Assembly (NCBI GenBank): GCA_949128115.1
Contig: OX421961.1
Coordinates: 104,392,363-104,456,362, forward strand
Source of the DNA: Anaspis maculata
Taxonomy: Eukaryota; Arthropoda; Insecta; Coleoptera; Scraptiidae
Direction of reading: 5' to 3'
DNA: 64,000 nucleotides
Shown here: positions 1-12,290 of the stretch, one piece after another
Layout: each line of letters begins with the position of its first letter
How positions within the stretch are numbered: position 1 is the first letter of the stretch
Program-made: the position numbers and the translations under genes
The notes under the pieces: model-generated
What the model was told of the DNA's origin: nothing
What the model saw: only the letters and a program-made list of their open reading frames with translations
The model's database searches: none

Positions 1-700
1 CGATTGAAAAAAAAATTTACTTTTATATTTCAATTTTTTTCTAAAAAACGCATATTTTTGAAGCGCGTCGATGGTTTTCGAAGTATCATCATATCATTTA
101 ACAGTAAACTTGCCTTGGTTGTGAAATTTTCACGTAGGCAAATCGAAAAATGTCACAAAAGACAGTATGATAATAATTATTGCAGACATTAAGTAAGTTA
201 CTAATCAGTTTGAGAAGACGAGCTCTACTGCCACCAACGCCAACCACCAACTACATGAGGAAGTCGGAACTAACACAAAGTAGAAAACGAGCGTATCGTT
301 TTCTCTCTCACTCGCGTATATAAGATGCCACTTCTAAGTTCCCATCAAAGTCGCGGCTACGTAGCGGCCACGTCGCGATTGAAGTAGTCGACACGTTCCG
401 GGGTAGTCGTTACCACGTAGTGGCGACCGCGAAATTGTTCCCCATTTTGGTTCCTATTACGTAACGACAACGTAGTCATTAAGTAGCCGCTACTAGTGGC
501 GAGAACTTCAAATGGCATTATTATAGTAGCCGGAACGTAACGCCGACTTTGATTGTTTGTTGGGCTGGTGTTCTTATTTTATTAATAATACATAGCTGCC
601 ACTTATAAACGTAAGCCCATAAACATTCCATCTTCAATATGTGCCGCCGACATGAAAAATTTACTAAAAACCGCCCCCAATCAATATAAATGGAAAACAT
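1..700. other. non-coding left edge
   Basis: No gene is recognised. From about 350 to 540 the sequence repeatedly uses short words related to GTAGTCG, CGTAGTGG and TAGCGGC, an irregular low-order repetition rather than a clean tandem array. The remainder is AT-rich and unremarkable. Confidence 0.4.
317..324 (+). promoter_or_regulatory. TATA-box-like octamer, no gene attached
   Basis: TATATAAG follows a CT-rich stretch, and the sequence becomes less AT-rich downstream. The motif matches a metazoan TATA box, but no convincing coding exon follows, so a real promoter is only a possibility. Confidence 0.15.
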
Positions 701-1100
701 GAACCCAAAGACATAGCGATTTAATTCTTTATATGAATGGCTGACTGAAAATGGAAAAGGATAGGCTACTTTTGGTTAGTCGCCGCCCCCAGATTCCGCC
801 CTCAAACAACAAAAAGTGCAACTTTCACAATTGTTACTGATTGAGATGTTTTCTCAAACATTTAGAAACTGCCAGCTCAAACTGTGCAACATTTGCTTAG
901 CCGAACGCTGCCGCTCTCACACGCCGCCCCTAAAGTAAGAGATGAATCAAAAACCTAAACCTGAAGACATAGCGATCTGAGTCTTTCGCTTTATGGATAG
1001 CTGACTAAAAATGGGAAAGGATAGGCTACTTTTGATATGGCGCCGCCTCCGGTTTCCGCCCCCAAACGACAAAAAGTGCAACTTTCACAATTGTTACTGA
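701..1100. repeat. two diverged direct repeats of about 140 bp
   Basis: The segment 701-840 recurs at about 955-1100. Shared blocks include GACATAGCGAT, GGATAGGCTACTTTTG and AAAAAGTGCAACTTTCACAA. The copies differ by scattered substitutions and are separated by about 115 bp of different sequence, suggesting an old duplication or two pieces of one repeat family. A 66-codon reading frame starting at 1037 lies in the second copy and is not considered a gene. Confidence 0.7.
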
Positions 1101-2153
1101 TTCTCGCGAACACCCAGTATACTTATCATCTTTACTTATCGACTCTGGAGTCGGCCAGTTACCGGTATAACAAGCAGTCAAACACACTCGCAACCTACTT
1201 GGTCAATATTATTGGTAACATTCCAATCACTTGTTAAATTACTATTGGTAAGTTTATCTTCAACTGGAAATACAACCCAGTACAGGTAATTGGTTGTTAT
1301 ATCAACATAATCCAACAAAAATTGAAGCTCGATGTGAAATAAATTTTTCAATTATGCAAATGCCTCGGCAAATGCATTTCCAATACAATAATTATAAAAC
1401 CGCAGCATGTTTTTTCACACAATTTGCAACCGTGCAATATGCGGTCATTTAATTTTATATTTATTATAAAATATGCATACGTTCCCTGATGTGCGGTTTG
1501 TGAGGCATCAATTATTGATGCATTCGCATTACACAAACCGTGAGGTTTAATTATTTATTATGCCCCATCCCATTGCAATATTGACGTCGGAGCAACACAA
1601 AGATGTTACCCCCAACGCGAATGATGTACCTATCAGTGGGATTGCTGCCGGCGTAATAATTTATATTCCGAATTAATTTCTCTGGCACTCTGCCGGTGGT
1701 TGTTCTCTTGCCCGTCCGGCGCTTTTCTCTCTTTGCCCGTCCTTGCCTGGGCGGCGGGATCTCAAATCCATTTTTAGAAGATTTACCTGGATAAGCGCTT
1801 TCATTCGCGTTTAATTTTTCCTAGTGCTCATTTTTCACGACCTGCGATGTGAAATTACTGCAATATTGCTCTCCGTCCCGCAGCTATACAACCATCTGCA
1901 GTAATTTTTCAAGCGAAATTGGAATTAGATTTTTCCGCGCGCTTTGCAAACAAAGCGGACCTGCGGGGGCTCCGCAGGAAAAAATCGCAAAAAAGTCTTA
2001 ATTGCTTGGGCGACTTGAGGAATTATCAAAAATAAAAGTCTCGCCTCGCCGTTCCGTCGTTCGCAAGGCCCTTCGGCGGTGTTTCAGTAATCGGTGAAAG
2101 TGGTCCTTGGAAGTGAGAAAATGGATGGTATTGTATAAAGTGCTTGATCCAAA
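1101..2153. other. non-coding, apparently single copy
   Basis: AT-rich to about 1560, then of mixed composition with CG-containing blocks such as 1690-1770. No open frame with protein-like composition, no terminal repeats and no tandem structure were seen. Confidence 0.4.
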
Positions 2154-3218
2154 TACCGGGTGATCATTTGAAAACTATCCACCTGCAATAACTCCCGATT
2201 CCTAGTCAAAATTTCTTCGAGCAAAAACAGGTCGATTTTTATATCGAGGGGGACATTCAAAACATACATTGGCAAATTTCTATATTTACCCCCCTCGCCC
2301 CCACTCACCCCAACTTTGAAATTTCAAATGACACTACCTACCTTGCGATACATCAAATTGAAGAAAATTGAATTTTCTTTCTGGAAAAAATATTTCCAAA
2401 ATTTTTAACCCCACCCCCATTTTTCTAAAAATTCTCTGACTGTCTCATTTTATATTCTGGATCCCTAATTTTTTTCTCAATTTAGTCGGCGCTATCTTAG
2501 ATAGCATCGAAGAAGAAAATTTTCGGTGGGAAAAGTGCTACCCAAATTCACCCCTTTGCTCTCCCCCAACTCAACTCCCAAATTTAACAAAACACCACCT
2601 ACTTTGTGATACATCAAATTGAAGGGAATTGAATTCTCTATCTGAAAAGAATTTTTTTGGAATTTTCTACCCCTCCCCCAATAAATTGGTCATTTGGAGT
2701 ATTCTTTAAAAATTGTGAAAAATCGTTTTTATGAAGAGAATTCAATTTCCCTCAATTTGATGCATTACAAAGTGGGTATTGACATTTTAGATTTTTAAGG
2801 GCAGGTGGGGGGAGCGAAAGGGTGAATTTGGGTGGCACTTTTTTCATAGAAAATTTTCTATTTTGATGCTGTGCCGGATGACGTTGACTGTATTGAAGGG
2901 AAATGGAGGTCAAGAATATTAACTTGGACACTCAGAGAATTCTAGGAAGAACGGGGGGTAGTGTTGAAAAATTTCGAAATATTTTTTTTAGTAAGAGAAT
3001 TTAATTCTCTTCAATTTGATGTATCTCAAGGTAGGTGGTGTCATTTGAAATTTCAAAGTTGGAGTGAGTGGGGGCGAGGGGGCTCAAGATATAAATTCTC
3101 CAATGTATACTTTAGATGTCCCCCTCGATATAAAAATCGACCTGTTTTTGCTCAAAGACATTCGCACTAGGAATCGGGAGATATTGCAGGTGGATAGTTT
3201 TCAAATGATCACCCGGTA
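2154..3218. mobile_element. 1.06-kb palindromic (foldback) element, TA-flanked, copy 1
   Basis: The left end TACCGGGTGATCATTTGAAA is the reverse complement of the right end, and the symmetry runs inward for about 500 bp on each side, including CACCTGCAATAACTCCCGATT, a GAGGGGGACAT block and a CATCAAATTGAAG block. Each arm carries the CATCAAATTGAAG module about twice, spaced about 260 bp. The ends sit on TA, as expected for Tc1/mariner-type or related insertions. No transposase is encoded. A second full copy lies at 10638-11692 and an arm fragment at 6375-6567. Confidence 0.85.
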
Positions 3219-3390
3219 TGATGAATCCTGAAGCCAAGCGCATTAGCGCTTCAGAAACAAACGAGAAAAAACCAATAAACGCCGTGGAGTTTAATCATAT
3301 GGGCATATTAAGTCAAGCTGATGCTTAAAAGAGGGCGTTAGCAATTTTATTTTCACGTAAAAACAGAGCCAGTTGTTATAAATGATATTA

Positions 3391-3644
3391 TCCGCTATGT
3401 GCGTTCGCCAAAAAAGTGGGAGAAGTCAACATCAGCGCTCAAGGTGGCTATTAACGAAATTGAATAAAGCCTATTTGTTTTGTTTTCGTTCGCTAGATGT
3501 CGCTACACGACTGAATGCACATGGCGATTCCGCTTTGTGCGTTCGTCAAAAAAAGTGGGAGGAGTCGACATCGGCACTCAAGGTGGATGTCTATTGGTTA
3601 TGTTTTCAACCGCGAGATGTCGTTACTCGACTGAATGCACATAG
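3391..3644 (+). repeat. tandem duplication of a roughly 140-bp unit
   Basis: The unit beginning TCCGCTATGTGCGTTCG at 3391 recurs as TCCGCTTTGTGCGTTCG at about 3539. Both contain a run of A followed by GTGGGAG and both end in CGACTGAATGCACAT. The second unit lacks part of the middle. A 124-codon frame spans the region but its composition follows the repeat, so it is not annotated as a gene. Confidence 0.7.
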
Positions 3645-4547
3645 TCGAAAACAGAGTCCAGATTTCCATATCTGGAATTTTGTCCCCGTATATTTTCCGA
3701 GCGGTGCGCGTAATTCCATCCCGACCCACTGGTTACCGGCTCGAAGTATATTATGATGTATTGTATACTACGTTTGCTGTCGTTTTGGATGAGAATGACA
3801 AGCTCTATTTCGAATGGCTTGGTGCTTGGTACCATACCGACAGAGCATTCGGCCGTTCGACCCGGCCACACGTGCTGCTGTTTGTTTCAAGACCGAGTTA
3901 CCATTTCCTAATCTCCCATTGTACCTCTCGGGATGACACGTCTTTTCAGTGAGTGCTGCGTTTCGATCCTCCTCTGGGAGCCGAGTTAAAGTCCATTGGT
4001 AATGCGTTTTGATCCTCCTCTGGGAGTCCACAATTGACAAGATTATTCGACCTTTCGTTAGAGTCGTAATTGTTATCAATAATCGGCTCATTATTATTTA
4101 ACCCTTCTTCTCCAAAACTAATAATTCTGTCACAGCGTTCAACCGAAGTTGATGAAAGATGCCTTGCCTGTGGAATGAAAGAGCTCTGATTCAAAGGTGA
4201 TGCGGTTATCCAGGTAGGACTGCTTTCACATGATAAAGAGCACATAAATAAAGTTCCGCAGAAGAAGAAAATGTGTTTAGAAGAGCAATGTATAAATTTG
4301 GGACAGAACAGGAAGGTTCAACAGCTGATGCTTGTCCAATATGCATGCCCCCATTGTCCTATTTCTGAACGAAATTGATACTCCACGGGCGAGCACGTCA
4401 CGGTCAGATGTATGGATGACTCAATGTGTTCTTCTTGAACTGAATACACTCCACTTAACGACGCGTCCGTTGAGGTAGAAAGTTTGTAAAATGAAATTGT
4501 TATTTGGGCTTGGAGTAGGTGAAGTCTAGCTATCTGTTATTTATTGG
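3645..4547. other. non-coding with a short direct repeat
   Basis: The 18-mer GATCCTCCTCTGGGAG plus flanking bases occurs near 3965 and again near 4010. Overlapping frames of about 100 codons exist on both strands between 3635 and 4245, but none has recognisable domains and they overlap each other, so none is called. Confidence 0.4.
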
Positions 4548-4672
4548 TACCGTTGCGGCCTTTTTAAAGTGGACGATAGTTGACAGATTTTCTAGAGTTC
4601 TGGCCTGAACGTCGCATGACAGCAAGCCAACTCGTTGACATTGTCGTCCACTTTATAATGGCCGCAACCGTA
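4548..4672. mobile_element. 125-bp MITE, GTTGCGGCC family, copy 1
   Basis: The left end TACCGTTGCGGCC continues into TTTTTAAAGTGGACGA, and the right end is its near reverse complement (TCGTCCACTTTATAATGG then CCGCAACCGTA). The centre includes TTCTGGCCTGAACGTCGCATG. A 125-bp copy in opposite orientation lies at 59345-59469, and a member with a different interior lies at 46407-46538. The TA ends suggest TA target duplication. No coding capacity. Confidence 0.85.
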
Positions 4673-5563
4673 GGCTGAAAATTGTTTCGAAGCCTCCCCG
4701 CATCAGCTCCCCGGCGAACACTCTATGGTTAGTTATCGATAAACGATTTTGCGCGTATACGGAGCGTGTTCTGAAAGTCCTTCAGAATGAAGTTTTGTAC
4801 TTTGACTCAAGTGATTGTTTCGCCTACCTTATTGATTCAGAAGTTTTTGAAAGGATGAAATTCCATGTTTCCTGTGATAAACATTCGCGATCGCGATATC
4901 TTTTGAGGGCTCAGTATCTTAGTTGGAGTTCAACTTTCACTTGTAAACTGAGTTGAGTTACTGTAGATCCAATTGTTGCAACAACTACTGTCTCGGCAGT
5001 AATAAAACTAAGTTTGACTAAACGAAAATTCAACTTCAACCACTGACAATACACCAATCCTCAAACTTTAGACTCTAGGGGACAAAAAAAAATAAATCAA
5101 AAGATCCTCCTCGTCATTGAAATCCGAGTCGAAATCACTTTCTCATTCAGTGTCTAAAGCCGGGCGTTGAGCCTGACCTAAATTTTGATACTGGTTTGAC
5201 CAGAAAAAGGATTTCGAACCACGGCAATTTCGAACAAGTGTAGAATTGGGTATTCGTCAAAGAGTTGGAGTGTTACGACTTTAAAATCATAAGGGAAAAC
5301 TCATCTCCTGTGCTCGATTGCACAAACGTGGTATCAAATTTTAGTTTAGAACCAAACAGGGGATCAAATGTTCAAAAGTGGAACAAAATACAATTCAGAT
5401 TATTTCAATGAAAGAACAGATGGGGATACAAAATACAGGATGTCTCAAAAGTATCGTATTTCGATTTCAGAGTCCATCAAACACTGGTCCATCAAAACTT
5501 TAGCAGATCCCAATTTTGAATGATGCCATCAGAAATACGCATTACATTTGTGCATTTCAAAGG
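4673..5563. other. non-coding; one uninterrupted frame of about 90 codons
   Basis: On the + strand the frame from about 4680 to the TGA near 4955 has no stop for roughly 90 codons and an acceptable amino-acid mix, but has no useful start, no splice context and no domain that I recognise. It may be chance or an exon remnant. The rest to 5563 shows no structure. Confidence 0.3.
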
Positions 5564-6128
5564 TGGGCACCGTTAACGAAAAAGTTAACTTCGTTATTCG
5601 TTAATCAGTTAATTGATATAAAATGTAACGGAAGTTAATGTTAAACCGTTAACGTTAACTTTTAATTTTGGGAACCTAATAATCATCTTCAAAACTATCC
5701 GAGCACCACCTTGAAAGCGACGAAACTACATATAATACCTACACCAGCATTACATACCTAACTGAACTTGGCCAAAATTGAAGTTAACCACCCTAAAATA
5801 TTCCCTTGGTTAAAATCAAGATATCTCGGGGAAAAATTGACCTATTTTGAAAATGTTTGTGGTGCTCGATACCACAATCCAATCTTTTGAAGGTTTAACT
5901 GTTAAAAACTTCACTCCATTCTTTGAGGCTTTCTCAATTTCGGGATTTAAAGACAAATATGGCCTATACAAGTTAACGTCACGAACTTGAGTTAACGGAA
6001 GTTGAATGTAACGGAAGTTACTTATATTAGTGCGTTATTGATTTTTCAAGTGTATTTAAAAGTTGAATCGTTAACAAAAAAGTTAAGTTCGTTAATTCAC
6101 GATTAACTGATTAACGATTTGGTGCCCA
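5564..6128. mobile_element. 565-bp non-autonomous DNA transposon with TGGGCACC ends
   Basis: TGGGCACC at the left and GGTGCCCA at the right are exact inverted ends. Both subterminal regions are packed with words such as GTTAACG, CGTTAA and AAGTTAAC, repeated many times through the first 90 and last 130 bp; such clustered subterminal motifs are typical binding arrays of hAT transposases. I could not find a matching 8-bp target duplication, so the hAT assignment is tentative. No open frame encodes a transposase. Confidence 0.6.
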
Positions 6129-6374
6129 GCTTTCTGTGCATAGAACCACTTTTATTATATATACAGTTCCACAGATAGAAACTTCGGCGAGTGGTTCCAT
6201 TGAAAGAAGAAGCGGGAGAAGCCATATACAAGTTCAGACAGCCCTGGGGTTCTCCTGCACAAAATGAGTCGTGTCTTGTCTCGTTTGATTCCATCCAGTT
6301 TTCTTCCAATAACCAAAAAAAGGATTTTTGTAAGGGGTGGGGGTTGGTTGAAAAAAATAGAAATATGTTTGCCT

Positions 6375-6567
6375 GGAAGAGAATTATATTGCCTTCAATT
6401 TGATGTGCATATCACAACTTAGGTAATGCTATTTGAAATTTTAACGTAGGGTGGGGTGGGGGCGAAGGGGTTGAAGATAAAAATTCGACAGTATGTGTCC
6501 TAGCTGTCCCTCTCGCAACAAAAATCGACCTGTTTCGGTGACAACTTTCCAAATGAACACCCTGTAG
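6375..6567. repeat. single-arm fragment of the 1.06-kb palindrome family
   Basis: This interval resembles the right arm of the element at 2154-3218: GAATTATATTGCCTTCAATTTGATG, a G-rich GGGGTGGGGGCGA block, then AAAATCGACCTGTTT, ending at ACACCCTGTAG. The opposite arm is missing. It is more diverged than copies 1 and 2. Confidence 0.6.
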
Positions 6568-6601
6568 GTGTCAATACATCCGTATTACTCCATATGGTAT
6601 C

Positions 6602-8199
6602 TAGCCCAGGCGCCAGGGAAAACAATAAGAAAATAATTGTTTCCTGGCTGGAAACTAGCTTAAAACGATCTGTGTAGCTTAGGTTTTGACATACTAGTTT
6701 CCCCCCTACCGGAAATGTCGGCGTCATGTCGCCACCATCAACAAGAAGTGCACCAGCGTGGTTTTTGCCAAATATCTTAATTTTGGGTCATCTAACACCA
6801 AAAGATGTGAGGAGTCATTTTGAAGCCTATGAAATTCCCTACAGTTTGGTTTTTTAATCAATTTTTTGCGACCTGTGGTCTTTGAGATAGAGTTTCTGGA
6901 AGCGAGAGTCATTGTCGTGAAAGCTCCATGGCCACTTGACTCGAAAAACTAAAATGTCGATGTGACAAAAAAATTTTCAAAGTGAGATTACTCGAGAATC
7001 TTCCATGCTATAGTTGGGGTGATGGTCTTAAACTCGTCCTCTTGAACCGTAGATTACGAATATTGAAAAGTCAAAAACGTCACATTGTACATATATAGGG
7101 TGTATTACGGGAATCAAATCAGAACAGAGAAATTTGACATATTTCTTCGATTTAGCCCATGCGAAACTCTGAGCACTTATCACGAGTCCATTATCAATAT
7201 GCATTGCTCTGTGAGCTTCACTTGATACACTTAAGAAGTGGTCAGCTCACAGCCTTCCTGTAAAATGTTTTGAAGGCCCTCTGAAATCATCAAAATTCAG
7301 TAGCAAGGAATGTATGTAACAGTATATTATATACCAAGGAACCAAAGTGATTTTTTGATCCCTTGGGTAAAGTTTGTTGCTCGAGGGCCCTTTGGGTCGA
7401 AATCCTCAAACTGAAAATTCACTTTGGTTCCTTGGTATATAATATACTGTTACATGCATTCCTTGGATCCTTGGTACTGTAATTTTTAATATTTTGAAGA
7501 TTTCAGAGGGCCTTCAAAACATTTTACAGTAAAGCTGTGAGCTGACCACTTCTTAAGTGTATCAAGTGAAGCTTACAGACCAAATTTATATTGCTTTTGG
7601 ACTCGTGTTAGGTCCTTAGAGTGTCGCATATAGGCTAAATCGAAGAAATATGTAAAATTTCTCTGATCTGATTTGATTCCCTCAGTACACCCTGTATATG
7701 TATAAAGTGACGTTTTTGACTTTTCTATATTCGTAATCAACGGTTCAAGAAAAAGAGTTTAAGACCATCACCGCAACTATAGCATGAAGGATTCTCAAGA
7801 AATCTTATTTTGAAATTTTTTTGTCACATCGACATTTTAGTTTTTCGAGTCAAGTGGCCATGGAGCTTTTACGACAATGCCTCTCGCTTCCAGAAGCTCT
7901 ATCTCAAAAACCATAGGTCGCAGAAAGATCATTTAAAAACTATTCCGTAGGGAATTTCATTGGTTTCAAAATGACTTCTTACATCTTTTGCTGTCAGATG
8001 GCCCAAAATCAAGATATTCGGCAAAAACCACGCTGGTGCACTTCTTGTTGATGATGGCGCGACATGACGCCGACATTTCCGAAAGGGGGGAAACTAGTAT
8101 GTCAAAACCTAAGCTACACAGATCGTTTTAAGCTAGTTTCCAGCCAGGAAACAATTATTTCCTTATTGAGCTGATTTTTGCCTCCTGGCGCCTGGGCTA
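6602..8199. mobile_element. 1.6-kb long palindrome
   Basis: The ends TAGCCCAGGCGCCAGG and CCTGGCGCCTGGGCTA are exact inverted repeats. The arms stay similar for about 700 bp: GAAACTAGCTTAAAACGATC at about 6650 is matched near 8130, and the interval ending ATATATAGGGTGTA near 7100 is matched by TACACCCTGTATATG near 7690. The loop is near 7355-7415, between two inverted copies of CTTTGGTTCCTTGGTATATA. A full-length transcript would fold into one hairpin. No protein is encoded. Confidence 0.85.
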
Positions 8200-9094
8200 A
8201 TCGTGGTATCTCTGATTGACGTTCAATTTTCTAGTTGCGGTTCAGTTGCTGGGCTCCTACTCACTCTCTCATAAAAAAACTCGACAAAACTGTGATATAA
8301 TGTTCCTGGAATTAAATCTTCAATTTGAGTTGAGTCGGCTTCGGAACGAGTCGGTTTCGGAACAAGCATCTATAAAAGTACTGGGTTGGCTGGCAGGGCA
8401 GGCTTTTCATTTCTTCCTAATGTCAACTCCAATTGTTAATGTACTGTAAATGTTGTAAGAAAAATGGTAATCGCATCATGACCTATCAATATCAAATACA
8501 GTCTGCATTCTGCATACCTGGAATGCAGTAAATACAAAGATATTCCAAAAAGTTTTACCTCGGTATTTTATACCTTTATAGGTCATCTCAATTAATTTCA
8601 ATTGGCACCAAGCCATATGCAAAATATGCAACCTATTTAGATAAATAAGCTATACATTTGAAAATTGTTAAGCGTGATAACATTTTGAAAAAAAAGGTAG
8701 AATGGCACAATGTCGTTGATAGATAGTTAATCAGTAGTCGTACAACATTCATTTGTTTGTTGTGTTATTATAGCCATATCTACTCCCAGCTTTATCACCC
8801 TACAAATGTCTAGAAAATGTATTTGAACGCGCGTGTACTGTTCATAGTGTTCATACGACTTGTTGAAATTATCACTGACACGATGAAAAGTAGTTCACTA
8901 GAAGCCGACATTCACCAACTGCAATATGTCACGCAAATCGGCCAAGCATTACTAAAATAGCCTTTGTTCTGCATGATGCCAGAACCTACCATTAAAAAGT
9001 TAATTAATAAACTTATAATGCATAAACATCATCATTCAAGTGGTGTAAAAAAAATTTTTACTTTGCTAAACAATCTAGGAACATCACCGTCACA
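8200..9094. other. 5' flank of the esterase gene
   Basis: No coding exon is recognised. The sequence is AT-rich and apparently unique. A promoter for the downstream esterase is expected here; TCATTC at 9032-9037 fits the arthropod initiator pattern TCAKTY and TATAAT lies at 9015-9020, but the spacing is shorter than usual for a TATA box, so I do not call either as a site. Confidence 0.35.
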
Positions 9095-9166
9095 ATGCAG
9101 TGTACAGCTAATAGTGTCTTGCTTATAATCAACACTTTTACTACTTACGCTCTTGCGTTAAATAAG
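9095..9166 (+). CDS. esterase exon 1: signal peptide
   Basis: The ATG at 9095 in context CACAATGC opens 24 codons. They have a short polar start, a hydrophobic core and a small-residue ALA site, the pattern of a secretory signal peptide. A GTGATA donor follows, and a 56-bp intron ends in a pyrimidine-rich CTTTTTCTAG at 9222. The splice keeps phase 0. The alternative start is the ATG at 9226 in exon 2, which would give a cytosolic protein; the in-frame splice makes the upstream start more likely. Confidence 0.65.
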
Positions 9167-9222
9167 GTGATACTGCGAGTATCAATAGAATGAAAATCGT
9201 TGACACCAACTCCTTTTTCTAG

Positions 9223-9366
<144 letters not shown>

Positions 9367-9420
9367 TGAACAAGCAATATAGAACAAATCCAAAGAAAGC
9401 TACAACAATTAGGATTTAAG

Positions 9421-9716
9421 GTACCTCTGCCCGCAGACAAATGGAACGGGACCCTCGACGCAACCCAAGAAGGCAACTCTTGCTATTCGAAAGATCAGTA
9501 GGTACAATGGTCACCATACCGGAAGTGAAGATTGTTTATTCATCAATGTTTTCACTAAAAACTTACCGAGAAAACACGAATTGAAACCAGTTATGGTATG
9601 GGTGCACGGTGGAGGTTTCATTTACGGTTCCAGCATCACCGCATTCTATGGTCCCGGTTTTCTCATGACGCAAGATGTCGTACTCGTCAGTTTCAATTAT
9701 CGAATCGGAATGTTGG
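9421..9716 (+). pseudogene. esterase exon 3, frameshifted
   Basis: It begins in frame with VPLPADKWNGTLDATQEG and CYSK, then meets TAG at 9499. From about 9490 the correct frame is shifted by one base and continues with TGSEDCLFINVFTK and the oxyanion loop VHGGGFIYGS. The exon length of 296 nt is one base too long for its phase (0 in, 1 out), so a single-base gain in or near the AAA run at 9490-9492 is the simplest explanation. The two conserved cysteines of the N-terminal disulfide loop are present. Confidence 0.8.
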
Positions 9717-9726
9717 GTGAGAATGA

Positions 9727-10140
<414 letters not shown>

Positions 10141-10192
10141 GTAAGTGAGCTGAATCAATAATTTGGACTGAGCCTCGACCGTTTTCTTTCAG

Positions 10193-10525
10193 GATTTGTT
10201 TGCGGCAACTGCTAGACCATTTGTGCCCGTGATCGAAAACGTACAAAATGCGGCATTTTTAGCTGAAGAACCTATAGATATTGTGAAGAAAGGCACGTTT
10301 AACCAAGTTCCGTTTATGACTGGGTTCACGACGTCTGAAGGTTTGTTGTTTAGACATGTTAGAAACGTCTACGAGGACATGAAGCAAGATTTCCAACTTC
10401 AAATTCCTTTCAATCTTGGATACGAGTTCGGAAGCAACGACTCCAAAGCTCTGGCTGCTAAAATTAAGACGTTCTACTATGGCCATGAAACTCCCACTAA
10501 AGAAAATGTAGATAAATATATCCAG
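10193..10525 (+). CDS. esterase exon 5 with catalytic glutamate
   Basis: It has 111 uninterrupted codons in phase 0, including FVPVIE, the FMTGFTTSEG acid-residue loop and the helix ending KYIQ. It is bounded by a TTTCTTTCAG acceptor and a GTAATA donor. The donor opens the 7465-bp intron that contains the palindrome and the BEL/Pao element. Confidence 0.85.
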
Positions 10526-10637
10526 GTAATAATGGTAACCGTAACAATGCCATTCCAACTTCATAATCTGTTATATGGTAACTTTTATAATCTGTATCCA
10601 AGCTTCACAACAATTATTATTGCATTCAAGAACTATA

Positions 10638-11692
10638 CCGGGTGATCATTTGAAAGTTATCCACCTGCACTAACTCCCGATTCTTAGTCGACATTTTTTC
10701 GAGCAAAAACAGGTAGATATTGATATCGAGGGGGACAATCATTAGCTAAAACATACATTGACAAATTTCAGCCCCCTCGCCACCACTTACTCCAACTTGA
10801 GATACATCAAATTGAAGAGAATTAAGTTCTCTTTCTGAAAAAAATATTCAAAATTTTCAACCCAACCCCCCCTTTTCCTTAAAAATTCTTTGAGTGTCCC
10901 ATTTATTATTCTGGACCCCTCAATTCTCTTCAATTCAGTCAGCATCATCCTAAATAACATCGGAGAAGAGGTTTTTTGGTGGAAAAAGTACCACCCAAAT
11001 TCACCCCATTGCTCTCCCCTACCTCAACTTCACAATTCAACAAAACACCACCTACTTTGTGATGAATCAAATCAAAGGGAGTTGAATTCTCTTTCTTGGA
11101 ACAATTTTTTCTGAATTTTCCAACCCCTTCCTCATTGAATTTAACCTTTGGAGTGATTTAGGAGAAAAACGGGGGGTTTTAAAAAAAGTCGAAAAATTTT
11201 TGTTCAGGAAGGGAATTAATTTTCTTCAATTTAATGTATCACAAAATGGGTATTGTCATTTTAGATTTTTGAGGTGAGGTAGGGTGAGCGAAGGGGTGAA
11301 TTTGGGTTGCACTTTTTCCATAGAAAATTCTCTCTTTTGATGCTGTGCAGGATGAAGTTGACTGCATTGAAGATAATTGAGAGATCGAAAGTATTGAATT
11401 GGACACTCAGAGAATTTTAGAAAGAAGGTGGGTGGGGTTGAAAATTTTATAAATATTGTTTAAGAAAGAGAATTCAATTCTGTTTAATTTCATGTATCAC
11501 AAAAAGGTGGTGTCATTTGAAATTTCAAAGTTGAGGTGGGTGGGGGCGAGGAGGCTGAAAATATAAATTTGACAATGTATGTTTTGGATGTTCCCCTCGA
11601 TATAAAAATCGACCTGTTTTTAATCGAAGACATTTTCGTTAGGAATCGGGAGTTATTGCAGGTGAATATAAAGTTTTTAAATGATCACTCGG
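10638..11692. mobile_element. 1.06-kb palindromic element, copy 2, in esterase intron 5
   Basis: Same family as 2154-3218: left end CCGGGTGATCATTTGAAA, right end matching in reverse complement, with TATA on both sides (TA or TATA duplication). The arms share the ACTCCCGATT, GAGGGGGACA and CATCAAATTGAAG blocks with copy 1. The right terminus is slightly degraded (CACTCGG rather than CACCCGG). In the esterase pre-mRNA this would form a hairpin of about 500 bp per arm inside the intron. Confidence 0.85.
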
Positions 11693-11838
11693 TATAGATA
11701 TTAATTAAGTAATTTTTAGCTGGCAAGTTATTAATTAATTTAGATGACTGCTCGATGAAAATCGATAAGGGATGGTTATATCGAATCTTGTTAGGTATCT
11801 AATTTGAACATCTGACAAAAAATCAATTTTATATGAAT

Positions 11839-12096
11839 TGTTTAATTGCTTCGATAGCTCAATGGGTCGAAAGGAGAAAGAAACGTACAATCTGCCTTTC
11901 AACACGTTTATTTAGTTTTTTGAATGGACATGTAGCCACGACGGCGAAAGCAAAGAGAATGACGGTTACAAGAATGCAAGAAATCATTGAGAGGGTGGGT
12001 TACCCCCTCCAACCACCGGCAGGTAGATGGGCCGGTTTCTCCCAAATAAATATAGCCGATTGTGTCTAACACTTAAACTGTCTACATGCATTTACA
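11839..12096 (-). repeat. 3' LTR of the BEL/Pao element
   Basis: In element orientation it starts TGTAAATGC and ends AATTAAACA, the standard TG...CA termini. It differs from the right LTR by one T in a homopolymer near 11922 and by two substitutions near 12000. The minus-strand AATAAA formed by TTTATT (about 11909) is a candidate polyadenylation signal. Confidence 0.92.
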
Positions 12097-12290
12097 TACC
12101 GCCCGCCTTGAAGAGACTAGGCTTCAAAACAATCAAAGTTATTGAACAAACATGAAAGGTATCTAATGATGATATTTAAAAAAAAAAACAAGAACTAATA
12201 TACCACGAATATGTGTCACTTGAGATACTCATTAGGAAATTTAACAATAGCGTCATATTTTGATAATACAGTCTTCTTCAAGTATTGAGC

